From Candidatus Altimarinota bacterium (GTDB lineage: Bacteria; Patescibacteriota; Gracilibacteria; JAUYGZ01), in assembly GCA_029233985.1 (NCBI GenBank), contig JARGOK010000002.1, positions 496,001 through 560,000 of the forward strand: a stretch of 64,000 bases of DNA. The letters run 5' to 3'. The position numbers and the translations under genes were made by a program. Below, one piece after another: positions 53,055-60,613 of this stretch. Under the pieces are notes generated by a model. The model had not been told where the DNA came from and made no database searches. It saw only the letters and a list, made by a program, of their open reading frames with translations. Numbering within the stretch: position 1 is the stretch's first letter; the number at the start of each line of letters is the position of its first letter.

Positions 53055-54422
53055 TTAGAGATGAGGAGCAGCTAAATAAGGAAAATCAGGCTCAAAATCT
53101 CGATCATTTGAGGTCACTCTATCTCCTAGCAAAAGGAGCTGAGAAGTATTTTCAAAAGATATACCAAAGGTTTTTAGCAGCATCCCTCCCATTATTTGAA
53201 AAGAAATATCCGTCGCATCATCCGTCAGTCGTCGCCCATTGGGAAAACCTCCAAAATCCCCTCCCAACACTCCCATCCGACTCGGACGCTCAGAAGGACG
53301 AAGCGAAACATTCAACCTCAGCATCTCAGCTGGAACACCAGAGCGAAACTGATTGACATCAGGAATACCATTCATATAAATCTCATAAATATCTTTTCTT
53401 CCCTGCAGAGGAATGTCCAGTCCAACTTTCTCTGCCAAAACACTCATCAATAATGGAAGAGTAAAATACTGACTCAACCATTCTTCATCAGCTGAAGGAT
53501 GTTGAGCATTGTACTGGTGTTTTTTACTGTAAGGCACATACAGATGATTCACCCACGGCATCCCCATCCGAGAGACCTGTTGCCAGTTTCCACGAGACCT
53601 CGTCATCCCATTTTTCATCTGACGAACGGCCATTCGGTATGTCGCCCCCCAAACTCCTATCACAGAGTGCTCACCTTGCACCAGATCCAAAGGCAGTTCC
53701 ATCACAATCGAAAACACATTCATCCTTTCAAGCTGATCAGTCGGTGACAAAAACTCTAGTCGATTCATCCCTGTTCCAAAAAAATCAGGATCATCTCGGT
53801 GTCCAAAGAAAAACAACCCCTTCCCATCATGATCATTGATCTGGATCCCTTGAGCTCCTATCGAAACACTTTGAGAGCGCAAATACAAATCTCTCCGCCG
53901 CGTCCGTCCATCAAACTCCCCTTCTATACGATACACATCAGCAATAAACCGATATGGATATCCCACAAACTCCTGAATATCTTCACTGGGACTCAAGTCT
54001 ATATCAGATGACTGGAGCTCATTGGCACCATCATCACTTATTTCATCTTCATCTATTGAATTTTCTTCCTCTGGTTCCATTCCAAACATCACTTGCTCTT
54101 GTCTCCATCTCAGCTGTCGAAACCTCACCGCATACGTCACATCCTCCACAGCATCCCCATCTTGATCAATATGAAATGCATACAACCCGTCAGGATCAGG
54201 TAGAGCATGAAAGAAATCTGTCTGCGAAGAAGCGAAAGGAAAATACGAACCAGCAATCACAACCCGGTCTTCCTCTGAATCACTCCGAAAAGCATACAAG
54301 CTGGTCTGATCCATCGCTGGATCTCTTCGAAGCGATACAGTATCAGCATGTGAAAAAGCCTGTGCAAAAGAAACAGAAGAAATCAAAAGGATCAACACCA
54401 TTACACCAGAAAAAAAACGCAT
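53055..54422 (-). CDS. DUF4331-family secreted protein
   Basis: The 455-residue protein has a signal peptide (about 1-22, ending AQAFS). It begins its mature part SHADTVSLRRDPAMDQTSLYAF, followed by GLYAFHIDQDGDAVEDVTYAVRFR. This matches the DUF4331 family opening, where a histidine-rich start, a DPAxDxTxLYAF motif and an IDxDGDxxED calcium-like loop are standard. The end (NDRDFEPDFPYLAAPH) also fits. The family is secreted and of unknown activity. Between residues 115 and 140 there is an acidic insert. The gene lies 2 nt before the triple-pilin gene's end and is co-transcribed with it. Confidence 0.82.
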   Translation of the reverse strand: MRFFSGVMVLILLISSVSFAQAFSHADTVSLRRDPAMDQTSLYAFRSDSEEDRVVIAGSYFPFASSQTDFFHALPDPDGLYAFHIDQDGDAVEDVTYAVRFRQLRWRQEQVMFGMEPEEENSIDEDEISDDGANELQSSDIDLSPSEDIQEFVGYPYRFIADVYRIEGEFDGRTRRRDLYLRSQSVSIGAQGIQINDHDGKGLFFFGHRDDPDFFGTGMNRLEFLSPTDQLERMNVFSIVMELPLDLVQGEHSVIGVWGATYRMAVRQMKNGMTRSRGNWQQVSRMGMPWVNHLYVPYSKKHQYNAQHPSADEEWLSQYFTLPLLMSVLAEKVGLDIPLQGRKDIYEIYMNGIPDVNQFRSGVPAEMLRLNVSLRPSERPSRMGVLGGDFGGFPNGRRLTDDATDISFQIMGGMLLKTFGISFENTSQLLLLGDRVTSNDRDFEPDFPYLAAPHL

Positions 54423-54433
54423 AAAAAACAATA

Positions 54434-55384
54434 TTACTGAATCAAAGTTCCCAAAATTGTGGCGATGATCGTATACGAACTAAAGGCCACAAAAGTCCCA
54501 ATCACCACATTCGTGAGAGTCGTCTTGATCTTACTAATCACATCATCATTCCCATAGTACACAATCATACTAAACCCAGAGATAATAAGAGAAGCAAAGA
54601 TAAACACCCCCATGAATCCTAAAACATAATTGGAAAGCCCTCTCAATTGCAACTCAAAAGCATTCACATTCACACCATCAAATCCACCATTCGGAAATAT
54701 AATCTGATTTATCATCGTATTGGCCAAACCAATGATAATAATCCCAACAGCGGTATACCCCACGGTCTTCTTTTGTTTTTCTATCTGTTCATCATTCCCA
54801 GGGTCAACGATCAAACTCAGCGAAGCAACAACCAACATCAGGATCGCAATAGCCCCAGAAAAAGACAAAAAGAGATTCAGAAGTCCTTTGATACGAGCTG
54901 AAGCTTCGGTTGCCACCTGAATAGCTTCACCTCGATCAAACAAAAAAGCCCCCTCATCACGAAAAATAAAATTATAGACCAGCTCAGAAGACAATGAGAA
55001 AACCACAAGTCCTAACAAAACATACGTTACAGTGCGCCGTTGTGTCTCCATTTCTTCAGAAACCTTCTCTTGAGCAGTAATCAAACGAAATCCTGCCATA
55101 AAGAGATACAACAAAGCAAGGGTCCCCAATGTCATTGTAATAAACCGTATCACCGTTGCTGTAATATCACGAAATCCTTCATCACCTCTTCCTTGAGCTT
55201 GTTCTGCACTCAAGTTGGCTCCTGGTCCAAGAGCAGGCAAATGACGAATACCTTCTATATTCTTGTCAAAAGGCAGCTGAATCACAGGGTTTTCCTGTGC
55301 ATACACCAAAGACCCCATAGACACTACCAGCAATAGCGTTATCATCACCACCTCTACCGATATTGAAATCCATTTTTTAAACAT
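54434..55384 (-). CDS. Membrane protein made of three VirB2-like pilin modules
   Basis: The 316-residue protein has a signal-like helix at its start (about 10-28). Three similar units follow, each a helix, a short charged loop and a second helix. The loop/second-helix parts are KVSEEMETQRRTVTYVLLGL, NDEQIEKQKKTVGYTAVGII and NDDVISKIKTTLTNVVIGTF. Single VirB2/TrbC pilins contain one such pair. The tandem arrangement therefore looks like a fused pilin trimer or a pilus-like membrane assembly. It is second in the minus-strand operon and closest to the next-upstream protein. Confidence 0.72.
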   Translation of the reverse strand: MFKKWISISVEVVMITLLLVVSMGSLVYAQENPVIQLPFDKNIEGIRHLPALGPGANLSAEQAQGRGDEGFRDITATVIRFITMTLGTLALLYLFMAGFRLITAQEKVSEEMETQRRTVTYVLLGLVVFSLSSELVYNFIFRDEGAFLFDRGEAIQVATEASARIKGLLNLFLSFSGAIAILMLVVASLSLIVDPGNDEQIEKQKKTVGYTAVGIIIIGLANTMINQIIFPNGGFDGVNVNAFELQLRGLSNYVLGFMGVFIFASLIISGFSMIVYYGNDDVISKIKTTLTNVVIGTFVAFSSYTIIATILGTLIQ

Positions 55385-55449
55385 AGACGTATAACATTCT
55401 AAAAACGTGAGAACTCACACCCTCTTTGCAATCCTTGAAATCCCTTCCT

Positions 55450-56439
55450 TTAAGGTCCAGGAACAAGAGGATCTAAAGGGACAAGTGGCTGAGCAGTCTG
55501 CTGAGTCCCTTGAATTTGAACCGGGTTTGATCGAGCAAATTCAGCCACGATCGTATAAGAAGAAAAAGCCATTACCAGACCAATCAAAGATCCATAAATC
55601 AATTTGGTCGCCTGTTGACCTCGCTCTTCATTACCAGCGGTAAAAGAATACATCGCACCTCCGATCACCAAGGTAAATAATGAAAGCCCACCCACTAAAG
55701 CCAAGAAAAAATTTGTAAGGTTGCCCAAGAGCGACAATCCACCCGACACATCCACCTGAGCCTGACCTGGCAAGGTATTGACATCAAAGAACACATTCAC
55801 CAAAGCTTCAGATATCATGATCAACAAAAACCCCAAAAAACCATACATAAAAACTTCTTTTTGCTGCGTAACCGTTTCTTCATCCGATGAGGACGTTATG
55901 ATGGTAAAACCAGACTTCACAAGATAAAAGACCGCTAAACCACCCAAAAGATATCGCAAAAAAACAATAACAATCTGAACCTGATTCTTAAAAAGAGCAG
56001 CTGTCGTATCAATTTCTTGGTTCCCCGATAAAAAACTCGCATCCTGACCTGCAAAATCTCGATAAAGAAAAAAGGTCTGACTCAAAAAATCAGCAAAAAC
56101 CACAATACCAATTCCCATCAATAGAGAAGTAAAATGACGACTCGTCTTTGCAAGAGCTTCTTCATCACCATTTGACACCACCAATTGAATCCCCATCACC
56201 GCGATAAGAAAAACCATAATCGGTCCCAACAACCTGCGAACCACTACATATACCGTCCGCAAAGTATCTACTACTCCCTGAGAACCAGACCCCGAAACAA
56301 CGGTGTCAAAATCTACTCCCGGGTAGAGCTCAGGATTAAAAGGAAGCAAAGTATTTTGAGCTGTAACCACATCACCAAGGAAAAACCACGCCAAAACACC
56401 CAAAACAACTGCCGAACTCCAGGAAATGTACTTCTTCAT
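55450..56439 (-). CDS. Membrane protein made of three VirB2-like pilin modules (first gene)
   Basis: The 329-residue protein begins with a signal-like helix (MKKYISWSSAVVLGVLAWFF). Three pilin-like helix pairs follow. Their connecting loops read NGDEEALAKTSRHFTSLLMG, SDEETVTQQKEVFMYGFLGF and NEERGQQATKLIYGSLIGLV. A proline-rich tail (PLVPLDPLVPGP) ends it. It opens the pilin-PKD operon. An extended -10 element lies three bases before an upstream in-frame ATG (56457), so the ATG at 56439 is the better start. It is a paralogue in layout of the next gene, but sequence identity looks low. Confidence 0.72.
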   Translation of the reverse strand: MKKYISWSSAVVLGVLAWFFLGDVVTAQNTLLPFNPELYPGVDFDTVVSGSGSQGVVDTLRTVYVVVRRLLGPIMVFLIAVMGIQLVVSNGDEEALAKTSRHFTSLLMGIGIVVFADFLSQTFFLYRDFAGQDASFLSGNQEIDTTAALFKNQVQIVIVFLRYLLGGLAVFYLVKSGFTIITSSSDEETVTQQKEVFMYGFLGFLLIMISEALVNVFFDVNTLPGQAQVDVSGGLSLLGNLTNFFLALVGGLSLFTLVIGGAMYSFTAGNEERGQQATKLIYGSLIGLVMAFSSYTIVAEFARSNPVQIQGTQQTAQPLVPLDPLVPGP

Positions 56440-56460
56440 AGCAAAGAGATAATCCATCCC

Positions 56461-56469
56461 ACTATATCA
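56461..56469 (-). promoter_or_regulatory. Extended -10 promoter of the pilin-PKD operon
   Basis: On the minus strand TGATATAGT is an extended -10 element (TGnTATAGT). No good -35 hexamer is seen. Transcription from it would begin near 56454 and give a leader of about 15 nt before the ATG at 56439. Confidence 0.5.
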
Positions 56470-56521
56470 AAGCATTCCTACACCCCCTATTATCTCATGT
56501 GTTCCATTTTCGTTTTCCCAT

Positions 56522-56539
56522 TCTGATACTCTTATCAGA
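56522..56539. promoter_or_regulatory. Perfect 7-4-7 inverted repeat between pilin operon and secE
   Basis: tctgata-ctct-tatcaga is a perfect inverted repeat 53 nt upstream of the pilin operon's -10 element. No T run follows. It could bind a dimeric regulator. Confidence 0.4.
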
Positions 56540-56664
56540 TTACCTTCACCATTTATCTTGTTGTTCAGAGAAAAGAAGAATGATGGGCTGAAATAAAACT
56601 CAGCAACAAATTGATTGCGTCTCAACTCACCACTCACTGTTCTTGAAATACGAAAAATACCCTG

Positions 56665-56720
56665 GGGTAAACAAATCTGAGAAGAACAGATTTTCGACTA
56701 TGAATCTGAGCATTTACCCC
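56665..56720. other. Nested inverted repeats in the pilin-secE intergenic region
   Basis: Outer arms ggggtaaa (56665-56672) and tttacccc (56713-56720) are perfect over 8 bp. They enclose a 7-bp hairpin aaatctg-agaagaa-cagattt (56674-56694). A structured RNA or a complex operator would both fit. The region between the operon start and secE (about 400 nt) holds no gene I can support. Confidence 0.4.
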
Positions 56721-56765
56721 TCACTAGCCAATCTCCAACTCTGTAGTCTCAATACACTTCAACTC

Positions 56766-56794
56766 TTTACACAAACTCTGGAATAGAGTATTAT
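56766..56794 (+). promoter_or_regulatory. Promoter of secE-nusG
   Basis: TTTACA (56766-56771), a 17-nt spacer and TATTAT (56789-56794) lie 45 nt before the secE ATG. Both hexamers match five of six consensus positions. Confidence 0.7.
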
Positions 56795-56839
56795 TAGTAA
56801 TGGAGGGAAAAAATCCCACCGCTTTTTTAAATTATTCTC

Positions 56840-57031
56840 ATGAGCAAATTCTTTTCATATTTCAAAGACAGCTATCACGAGCTCAAGCTCGTTACCTGGC
56901 CAAAACAAGACCTTCTCCTCAACCTTACGATTACCACAGTAATCTTCGTAATGATCTCTGGAGCATTTCTCGGACTAGCAGATTTTAGCTTTAGTGCGCT
57001 GTACCAATGGCTCCTAAATCTTGGAGCATAA
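56840..57031 (+). CDS. secE: Preprotein translocase subunit SecE
   Basis: This 63-residue protein is the single-helix SecE, part of the SecYEG channel. An amphipathic start (FFSYFKDSYHELKLVTWPKQ) contains the family's VTWP motif. One membrane helix (about 28-52, ITTVIFVMISGAFLGLADFS) follows. Size is typical of the minimal bacterial form. It is followed by nusG, the standard order in bacteria. Confidence 0.93.
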   Translation: MSKFFSYFKDSYHELKLVTWPKQDLLLNLTITTVIFVMISGAFLGLADFSFSALYQWLLNLGA

Positions 57032-57068
57032 ACAAAACTCATCATTTCACCTCTTTAATACTATTCCT

Positions 57069-57926
57069 GTGACTGACGAAACCAACCAAAATGACTCATC
57101 TATCGATACTCAAACAGATGAAAATCAAACATCTGAATCTGTAGAAGAAAGCTCTGCAAATACTCAATCAGAAACTGAAGAAGTATCAGCGAACACTCAA
57201 ACTGATGAAACAGCAGAACAAGTACCTGATGAAGCTTCTGAGACAACTGAAGAGGTTTTTGAAGAACAAACTGAAGAAGCCGAATCACATGAAGAAGATA
57301 ATGATGAGGAACCAGCTGAACTAGGGATTTTAGGAGCAACAATGCTCAAGCACGAAAAAAGAACAAACCTCAAAACATCTATTGGAAAACAAGCTCAAAA
57401 CACCGGGCGAAACTGGTATGTAATCCACACTTATTCTGGATACGAAGACGCCGTAGAAAAAGCGCTTCGGCAAAGAATCGATTCCCTTAATATGCATGAG
57501 CTTATTTTCGATATCATCGTCCCAAAAGAAAGCACTATCACCATCAAAAAAGGAGAACACGTAACTGAAAAGAAACGTCTTTTCCCAGGGTATGTGCTTA
57601 TCGAAATGATTGTAACTGATGAAAGCTGGTATGTCGTAAGAAACACTCCAAATGTGACAGGATTTGTCGGGTCAGGTACTATCCCCGTCCCTGTCCATCC
57701 TGAGGAATTCAACATCATTCAAAAACATCTCAAAAAAGAAGAACCAAAGTTCAAGATCGACTTTTCTGTCGGAGAACAAATTATCATCTCAGATGGTCCA
57801 TTCAAGAGCTATGAAGGAATGGTCGACCAAATCGATGAGAAGAAAGGAAAACTCAAAGTACTGGTCACTATTTTTGGTCGAGAAACACCTGTCGAACTCG
57901 ACTTTGTTCAGGTTAAAAAGAAATAA
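57069..57926 (+). CDS. nusG: Transcription antitermination factor NusG with acidic N-terminal extension
   Basis: The C-terminal 185 residues are a complete NusG. RNWYVIHTYSGYEDAVEKAL and FPGYVLIEM lie in the NGN domain that binds RNA polymerase. DFSVGEQIIISDGPFKSYEG and FGRETPVELDFVQV lie in the KOW domain that binds S10 or Rho. About 85 residues before it are acidic and low in complexity, with repeats such as SANTQSETEE and SANTQTDETA. Start codon: the GTG at 57069 gives 285 residues and avoids overlap with secE; a TTG at 57021 is possible. The extension is unusual for NusG. Confidence 0.9.
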   Translation: MTDETNQNDSSIDTQTDENQTSESVEESSANTQSETEEVSANTQTDETAEQVPDEASETTEEVFEEQTEEAESHEEDNDEEPAELGILGATMLKHEKRTNLKTSIGKQAQNTGRNWYVIHTYSGYEDAVEKALRQRIDSLNMHELIFDIIVPKESTITIKKGEHVTEKKRLFPGYVLIEMIVTDESWYVVRNTPNVTGFVGSGTIPVPVHPEEFNIIQKHLKKEEPKFKIDFSVGEQIIISDGPFKSYEGMVDQIDEKKGKLKVLVTIFGRETPVELDFVQVKKK

Positions 57927-57946
57927 GACATCAACAAAGAAAAATC

Positions 57947-57980
57947 AAAATGGCTTCAGTTCTCGAGCTGAGGCCATTTT
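57947..57980 (+). terminator. Terminator after nusG
   Basis: aaaatggcttcag and ctgaggccatttt pair over 13 positions with one G-U, and a T run follows, 20 nt past the nusG stop. It separates secE-nusG from the following gene. Confidence 0.85.
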
Positions 57981-58030
57981 TTTAAACAGTTCATTATGAT
58001 AAGCTTTCAGAGCACACGTTATCACAAGAA

Positions 58031-58585
58031 ATGACAAAAAAATTATCATCATCGCATCAGATAGCCCTAAGCATAGCTGTTTTAAGCATCATGAGTGGGT
58101 TTCTCTGGAGCATCGATGTACAACAAAACAATATCGAAACATCTGAGTGGAATATGGGATCTCTCATAACTTCTCTTTTTGAAAAAACCAGCATCAACTC
58201 TTCACTCCTTGAACAAACAAGCCTCTCAAAGGCTCAATTGAGCTCTGAATCAAATGCAGATTTTTTCTTTAAAGACATGTTAAAACTTCCAGAAGGCAAC
58301 ACAACCATTCAGTACAGCATTCTAGAACCAAATATTTTAATCTCAGAACTCTCTAGCAACAGTCCACAACTCATCATCAAACACCTCATTGAACAAAAAA
58401 AGAGTTCATACTCATTTAACGTCATCAATGCCGGTACATTTTACTTGAATCAAGAGCCTATTTCAGAAAAAACCCACAACTTCCTCGCTATTACGCTAGA
58501 GAAAAAAATCTTTGGATTTCAATATCACCCAAAAGACCATCATTTCGTGCTAGAAATCATTGACGCACTCCAAAAAAAACAGTAA
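58031..58585 (+). CDS. Membrane-anchored hypothetical protein between nusG and rplK
   Basis: I do not recognise this 184-residue protein. One hydrophobic helix (about residues 11-28, ALSIAVLSIMSGFLWSI) suggests an anchor or signal. The rest is hydrophilic and mixed alpha/beta, with FLAITLEKKIFGFQYHPKDH near the end. It interrupts the usual nusG-rplK neighbourhood, has a terminator before it, and follows no obvious promoter. It might be lineage-specific. Codon use is a little more A/T-rich than in the ribosomal protein genes. Confidence 0.55.
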   Translation: MTKKLSSSHQIALSIAVLSIMSGFLWSIDVQQNNIETSEWNMGSLITSLFEKTSINSSLLEQTSLSKAQLSSESNADFFFKDMLKLPEGNTTIQYSILEPNILISELSSNSPQLIIKHLIEQKKSSYSFNVINAGTFYLNQEPISEKTHNFLAITLEKKIFGFQYHPKDHHFVLEIIDALQKKQ

Positions 58586-58635
58586 AATCCCTTAGCAAAT
58601 ACCATTTTGCAAACTACAGGACCTAAAGAAATTCT

Positions 58636-58680
58636 TTCCCTAGCGCTCCTACAGTTCTTACAGTTCCTAACGCTCGAATA
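58636..58680 (+). repeat. 9-nt periodic leader before rplK
   Basis: Five units in register (ttccctagc, gctcctaca, gttcttaca, gttcctaac, gctcgaata) end 2 nt before the rplK ATG at 58683. The fixed 2-nt gap matches mltG, pfkA, dut and hppA. Confidence 0.6.
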
Positions 58681-58682
58681 AT

Positions 58683-59105
58683 ATGGCTGAAATCGTAAAA
58701 AAAATTAAACTTCAAATCCAAGCAGGACAAGCAAATCCAGCTCCTCCAGTAGGACCTGTGCTTTCTCAAGCCGGGATCAATATTCAAGACTTCTGTGCTC
58801 AATTCAATGACAAGTCAAAAGATCGAATGGGACAAGTCGTTCCTGTTTCTATCTTTGTCTACGACGACAAGAGCTTCAAATTCAACCTCCACGAAGCACC
58901 TGCTTCTCATCTCATCAAAGGAAAGATCAAGCTCAAGAAAGGATCTGGAGAACCTCACAAAACAAAGGTTGGAAGCATCACAAAAAAACAACTCGAAGAA
59001 ATCTACGAAGTAAAAAAGGATGAGCTTAGTGCAAATGATGTAGAAGGAGGAGTCAAAATCCTCGCAGGAACTGCCCGGTCTATGGGAGTAACTGTTGAAT
59101 GGTAA
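58683..59105 (+). CDS. rplK: Ribosomal protein L11
   Basis: The 140-residue protein is a full-length L11, which binds 23S rRNA at the GTPase-associated centre. KLQIQAGQANPAPPVGPVLS and GINIQDFCAQFND are the N-terminal signature. Its C-terminal RNA-binding domain shows GSITKKQLEEIYEVKKDEL and GTARSMGVTVEW. It is followed by rplA, as in most bacteria, but with a 117-nt gap that contains two structured elements. Confidence 0.97.
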   Translation: MAEIVKKIKLQIQAGQANPAPPVGPVLSQAGINIQDFCAQFNDKSKDRMGQVVPVSIFVYDDKSFKFNLHEAPASHLIKGKIKLKKGSGEPHKTKVGSITKKQLEEIYEVKKDELSANDVEGGVKILAGTARSMGVTVEW

Positions 59106-59124
59106 AAACCTTGTGAACTCGAGC

Positions 59125-59144
59125 GCCTTAGCACTAGCTAAGGC
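59125..59144 (+). other. Perfect hairpin between rplK and rplA
   Basis: gccttagc-acta-gctaaggc is a perfect 8-bp stem with a 4-nt loop, followed by tctttc rather than a full T run. It may be a weak attenuator or processing site. Confidence 0.5.
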
Positions 59145-59173
59145 TCTTTCAGATCCTAAGGGTCATTTTATTC

Positions 59174-59208
59174 GTGGGAGTCACTCCTCTGGAGGACGCT
59201 TGTACCAC
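59174..59208 (+). promoter_or_regulatory. Probable L1-binding leader of rplA
   Basis: The stretch starts gtgggag and ends accac, with two small inverted repeats between (ggagtcactcc, tcctctggagga). It ends 14 nt before the rplA ATG. A gtgggag...accac pattern directly upstream of rplA is what I recall for mRNA sites that mimic the L1 site on 23S rRNA in other bacteria, where L1 represses its own synthesis. The match is by eye only. Confidence 0.45.
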
Positions 59209-59222
59209 TAACCCCATATCGT

Positions 59223-59966
59223 ATGGCTAAAAAAGATACAGCTGCAAAAACTGTAGCACCACCAGTAAAGAGTGGAGAGAAAAAACACGGAAAGAAGTAC
59301 CGAGCAGTCGCTGCAAATGTCGACCGCGAAAAACTCCACACAATCGATGAAGCAATCGAGCTTCTTTTACAAACATCTACTACAAAGTTTGACAGTTCTG
59401 TTGAAATCCACACCAATCTCGGTATCGATCCAAAACATGCGGATCAAATCATTCGCGGAACCATTGCATTGCCAAACGGAACAGGAAAAGACCTCAGAGT
59501 AATCGCATTTGTCGATGAAGGGAAAGTATCAGACGCAAAAGCCGCAGGAGCTACCGAAGCCGGTGCAGAAGACCTTGTCGAGAAAATAGCAAAAGGATGG
59601 ATGGACTTTGATGTCGCTGTAGCTGCTCCAGACCAAATGAGACACTTGGGAAAAATCGCAAAAACACTAGGTCAAAAAGGCCTCATGCCAAATCCTAAAG
59701 CAGGAACTGTATCACCAGACCCAGCTGCTGCTATCTCAGAAATCAAGAAGGGACGAATTGAGTACAAAAATGACAAACAAGGAAACACTCACAACCTCTT
59801 TGGAAAAGTCTCTTTTGGGGCTGAAAAACTCAAAGAAAACCTTCAACTCATCCTGAAGACAATAAAGGATGCTAAGCCTTCTGGAGTAAAAGGAACCTAT
59901 ATCAATAATGTCTCTGTATGCACCGCCATGGGGCCTGGGATAAAAATTGATCCTTCAAACATCTAA
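59223..59966 (+). CDS. rplA: Ribosomal protein L1
   Basis: The 247-residue L1 binds 23S rRNA at the mobile stalk beside the E site and is often a translational repressor. After a lysine-rich start the L1 fold begins around KYRAVAANVDREKLHTIDEA. GTIALPNGTGKDLRVIAF, LGKIAKTLGQKGLMPNPKAG and NVSVCTAMGPGIKID are the family hallmarks. It is about 15-20 residues longer than usual at the N-terminus. rplJ and rplL do not follow in this window; a terminator and dut do. Confidence 0.97.
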   Translation: MAKKDTAAKTVAPPVKSGEKKHGKKYRAVAANVDREKLHTIDEAIELLLQTSTTKFDSSVEIHTNLGIDPKHADQIIRGTIALPNGTGKDLRVIAFVDEGKVSDAKAAGATEAGAEDLVEKIAKGWMDFDVAVAAPDQMRHLGKIAKTLGQKGLMPNPKAGTVSPDPAAAISEIKKGRIEYKNDKQGNTHNLFGKVSFGAEKLKENLQLILKTIKDAKPSGVKGTYINNVSVCTAMGPGIKIDPSNI

Positions 59967-59988
59967 TAAGAAAACAATAAAGACTACT

Positions 59989-60019
59989 AAAAGCGAGATC
60001 AAAACTGGTCTCGCTTTTT
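59989..60019 (+). terminator. Terminator after rplA
   Basis: aaagcgaga and tctcgcttt pair perfectly around a 10-nt loop, followed by TTTTA, 20 nt past the rplA stop. Confidence 0.85.
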
Positions 60020-60036
60020 AATTTTCTTTTCCTTAA

Positions 60037-60081
60037 TATCCTAATAGTCCCAGTCGTCTTAAAAATCTTAACCGCCCATTC
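60037..60081 (+). repeat. 9-nt periodic leader before dut
   Basis: Five units (tatcctaat, agtcccagt, cgtcttaaa, aatcttaac, cgcccattc) end 2 nt before the ATG at 60084. The last unit and tt gap closely copy those of mltG (cgtcctttc, tt). Confidence 0.7.
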
Positions 60082-60083
60082 TT

Positions 60084-60608
60084 ATGAAAGTGAAAATCCA
60101 ACGCCTCGACAAATCTCTACCACTTCCCATGTACGAAACCGAAGGATCAGTCGGCTTTGATTTTTTAGCCCGTGAAGAAATGACCATCGAGCCTGGGGCA
60201 ATTACTCTCATTCCTGGAAACGTCATAGTAGAAGCCCCAAAGGGATACATGCTCGCCGTTGCATCACGATCTTCTACCCCTCGCAAGAAAGGTCTCACCA
60301 TGCCACATGGCTTTGGAGTGATCGACCAAGACTATTGTGGACCTAAGGACGAAATAAAAATCCAAGTATACAATTTCAAAGACGAAGCCGTTACTATCCA
60401 AAAAGGAGACAAAATTGCTCAAGGAATGTTTGTCCGAGTAGACACCTTTGAATTTGAAGAAGTCGATCAGATCAAAGCTAAATCACGAGGAGGATTTGGA
60501 TCTACCGGAGGACACATACAACAAGACAAACGCCCTGAAGGTCTCAAATCAGATAATCCAATGAGTGCAATCCACCCTATCCATGATCCAGTGAAAGAAG
60601 AGGTCTAA
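60084..60608 (+). CDS. dut: dUTP diphosphatase (trimeric dUTPase family)
   Basis: The 174-residue enzyme should hydrolyse dUTP to dUMP and pyrophosphate, keeping uracil out of DNA. Motif 1 is SVGFDFLA, motif 2 SRSST, motif 3 GVIDQDYCGP (the base-contacting loop with catalytic Asp), motif 4 GDKIAQ and motif 5 RGGFGSTG. After motif 5 there is an added tail of about 30 residues (DKRPEGLKSDNPMSAIHPIHD). GFD replaces the common GxDL in motif 1, so a dCTP deaminase-like activity cannot be excluded. It is a stand-alone gene behind a periodic leader. Confidence 0.88.
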   Translation: MKVKIQRLDKSLPLPMYETEGSVGFDFLAREEMTIEPGAITLIPGNVIVEAPKGYMLAVASRSSTPRKKGLTMPHGFGVIDQDYCGPKDEIKIQVYNFKDEAVTIQKGDKIAQGMFVRVDTFEFEEVDQIKAKSRGGFGSTGGHIQQDKRPEGLKSDNPMSAIHPIHDPVKEEV

Positions 60609-60613
60609 AACTA

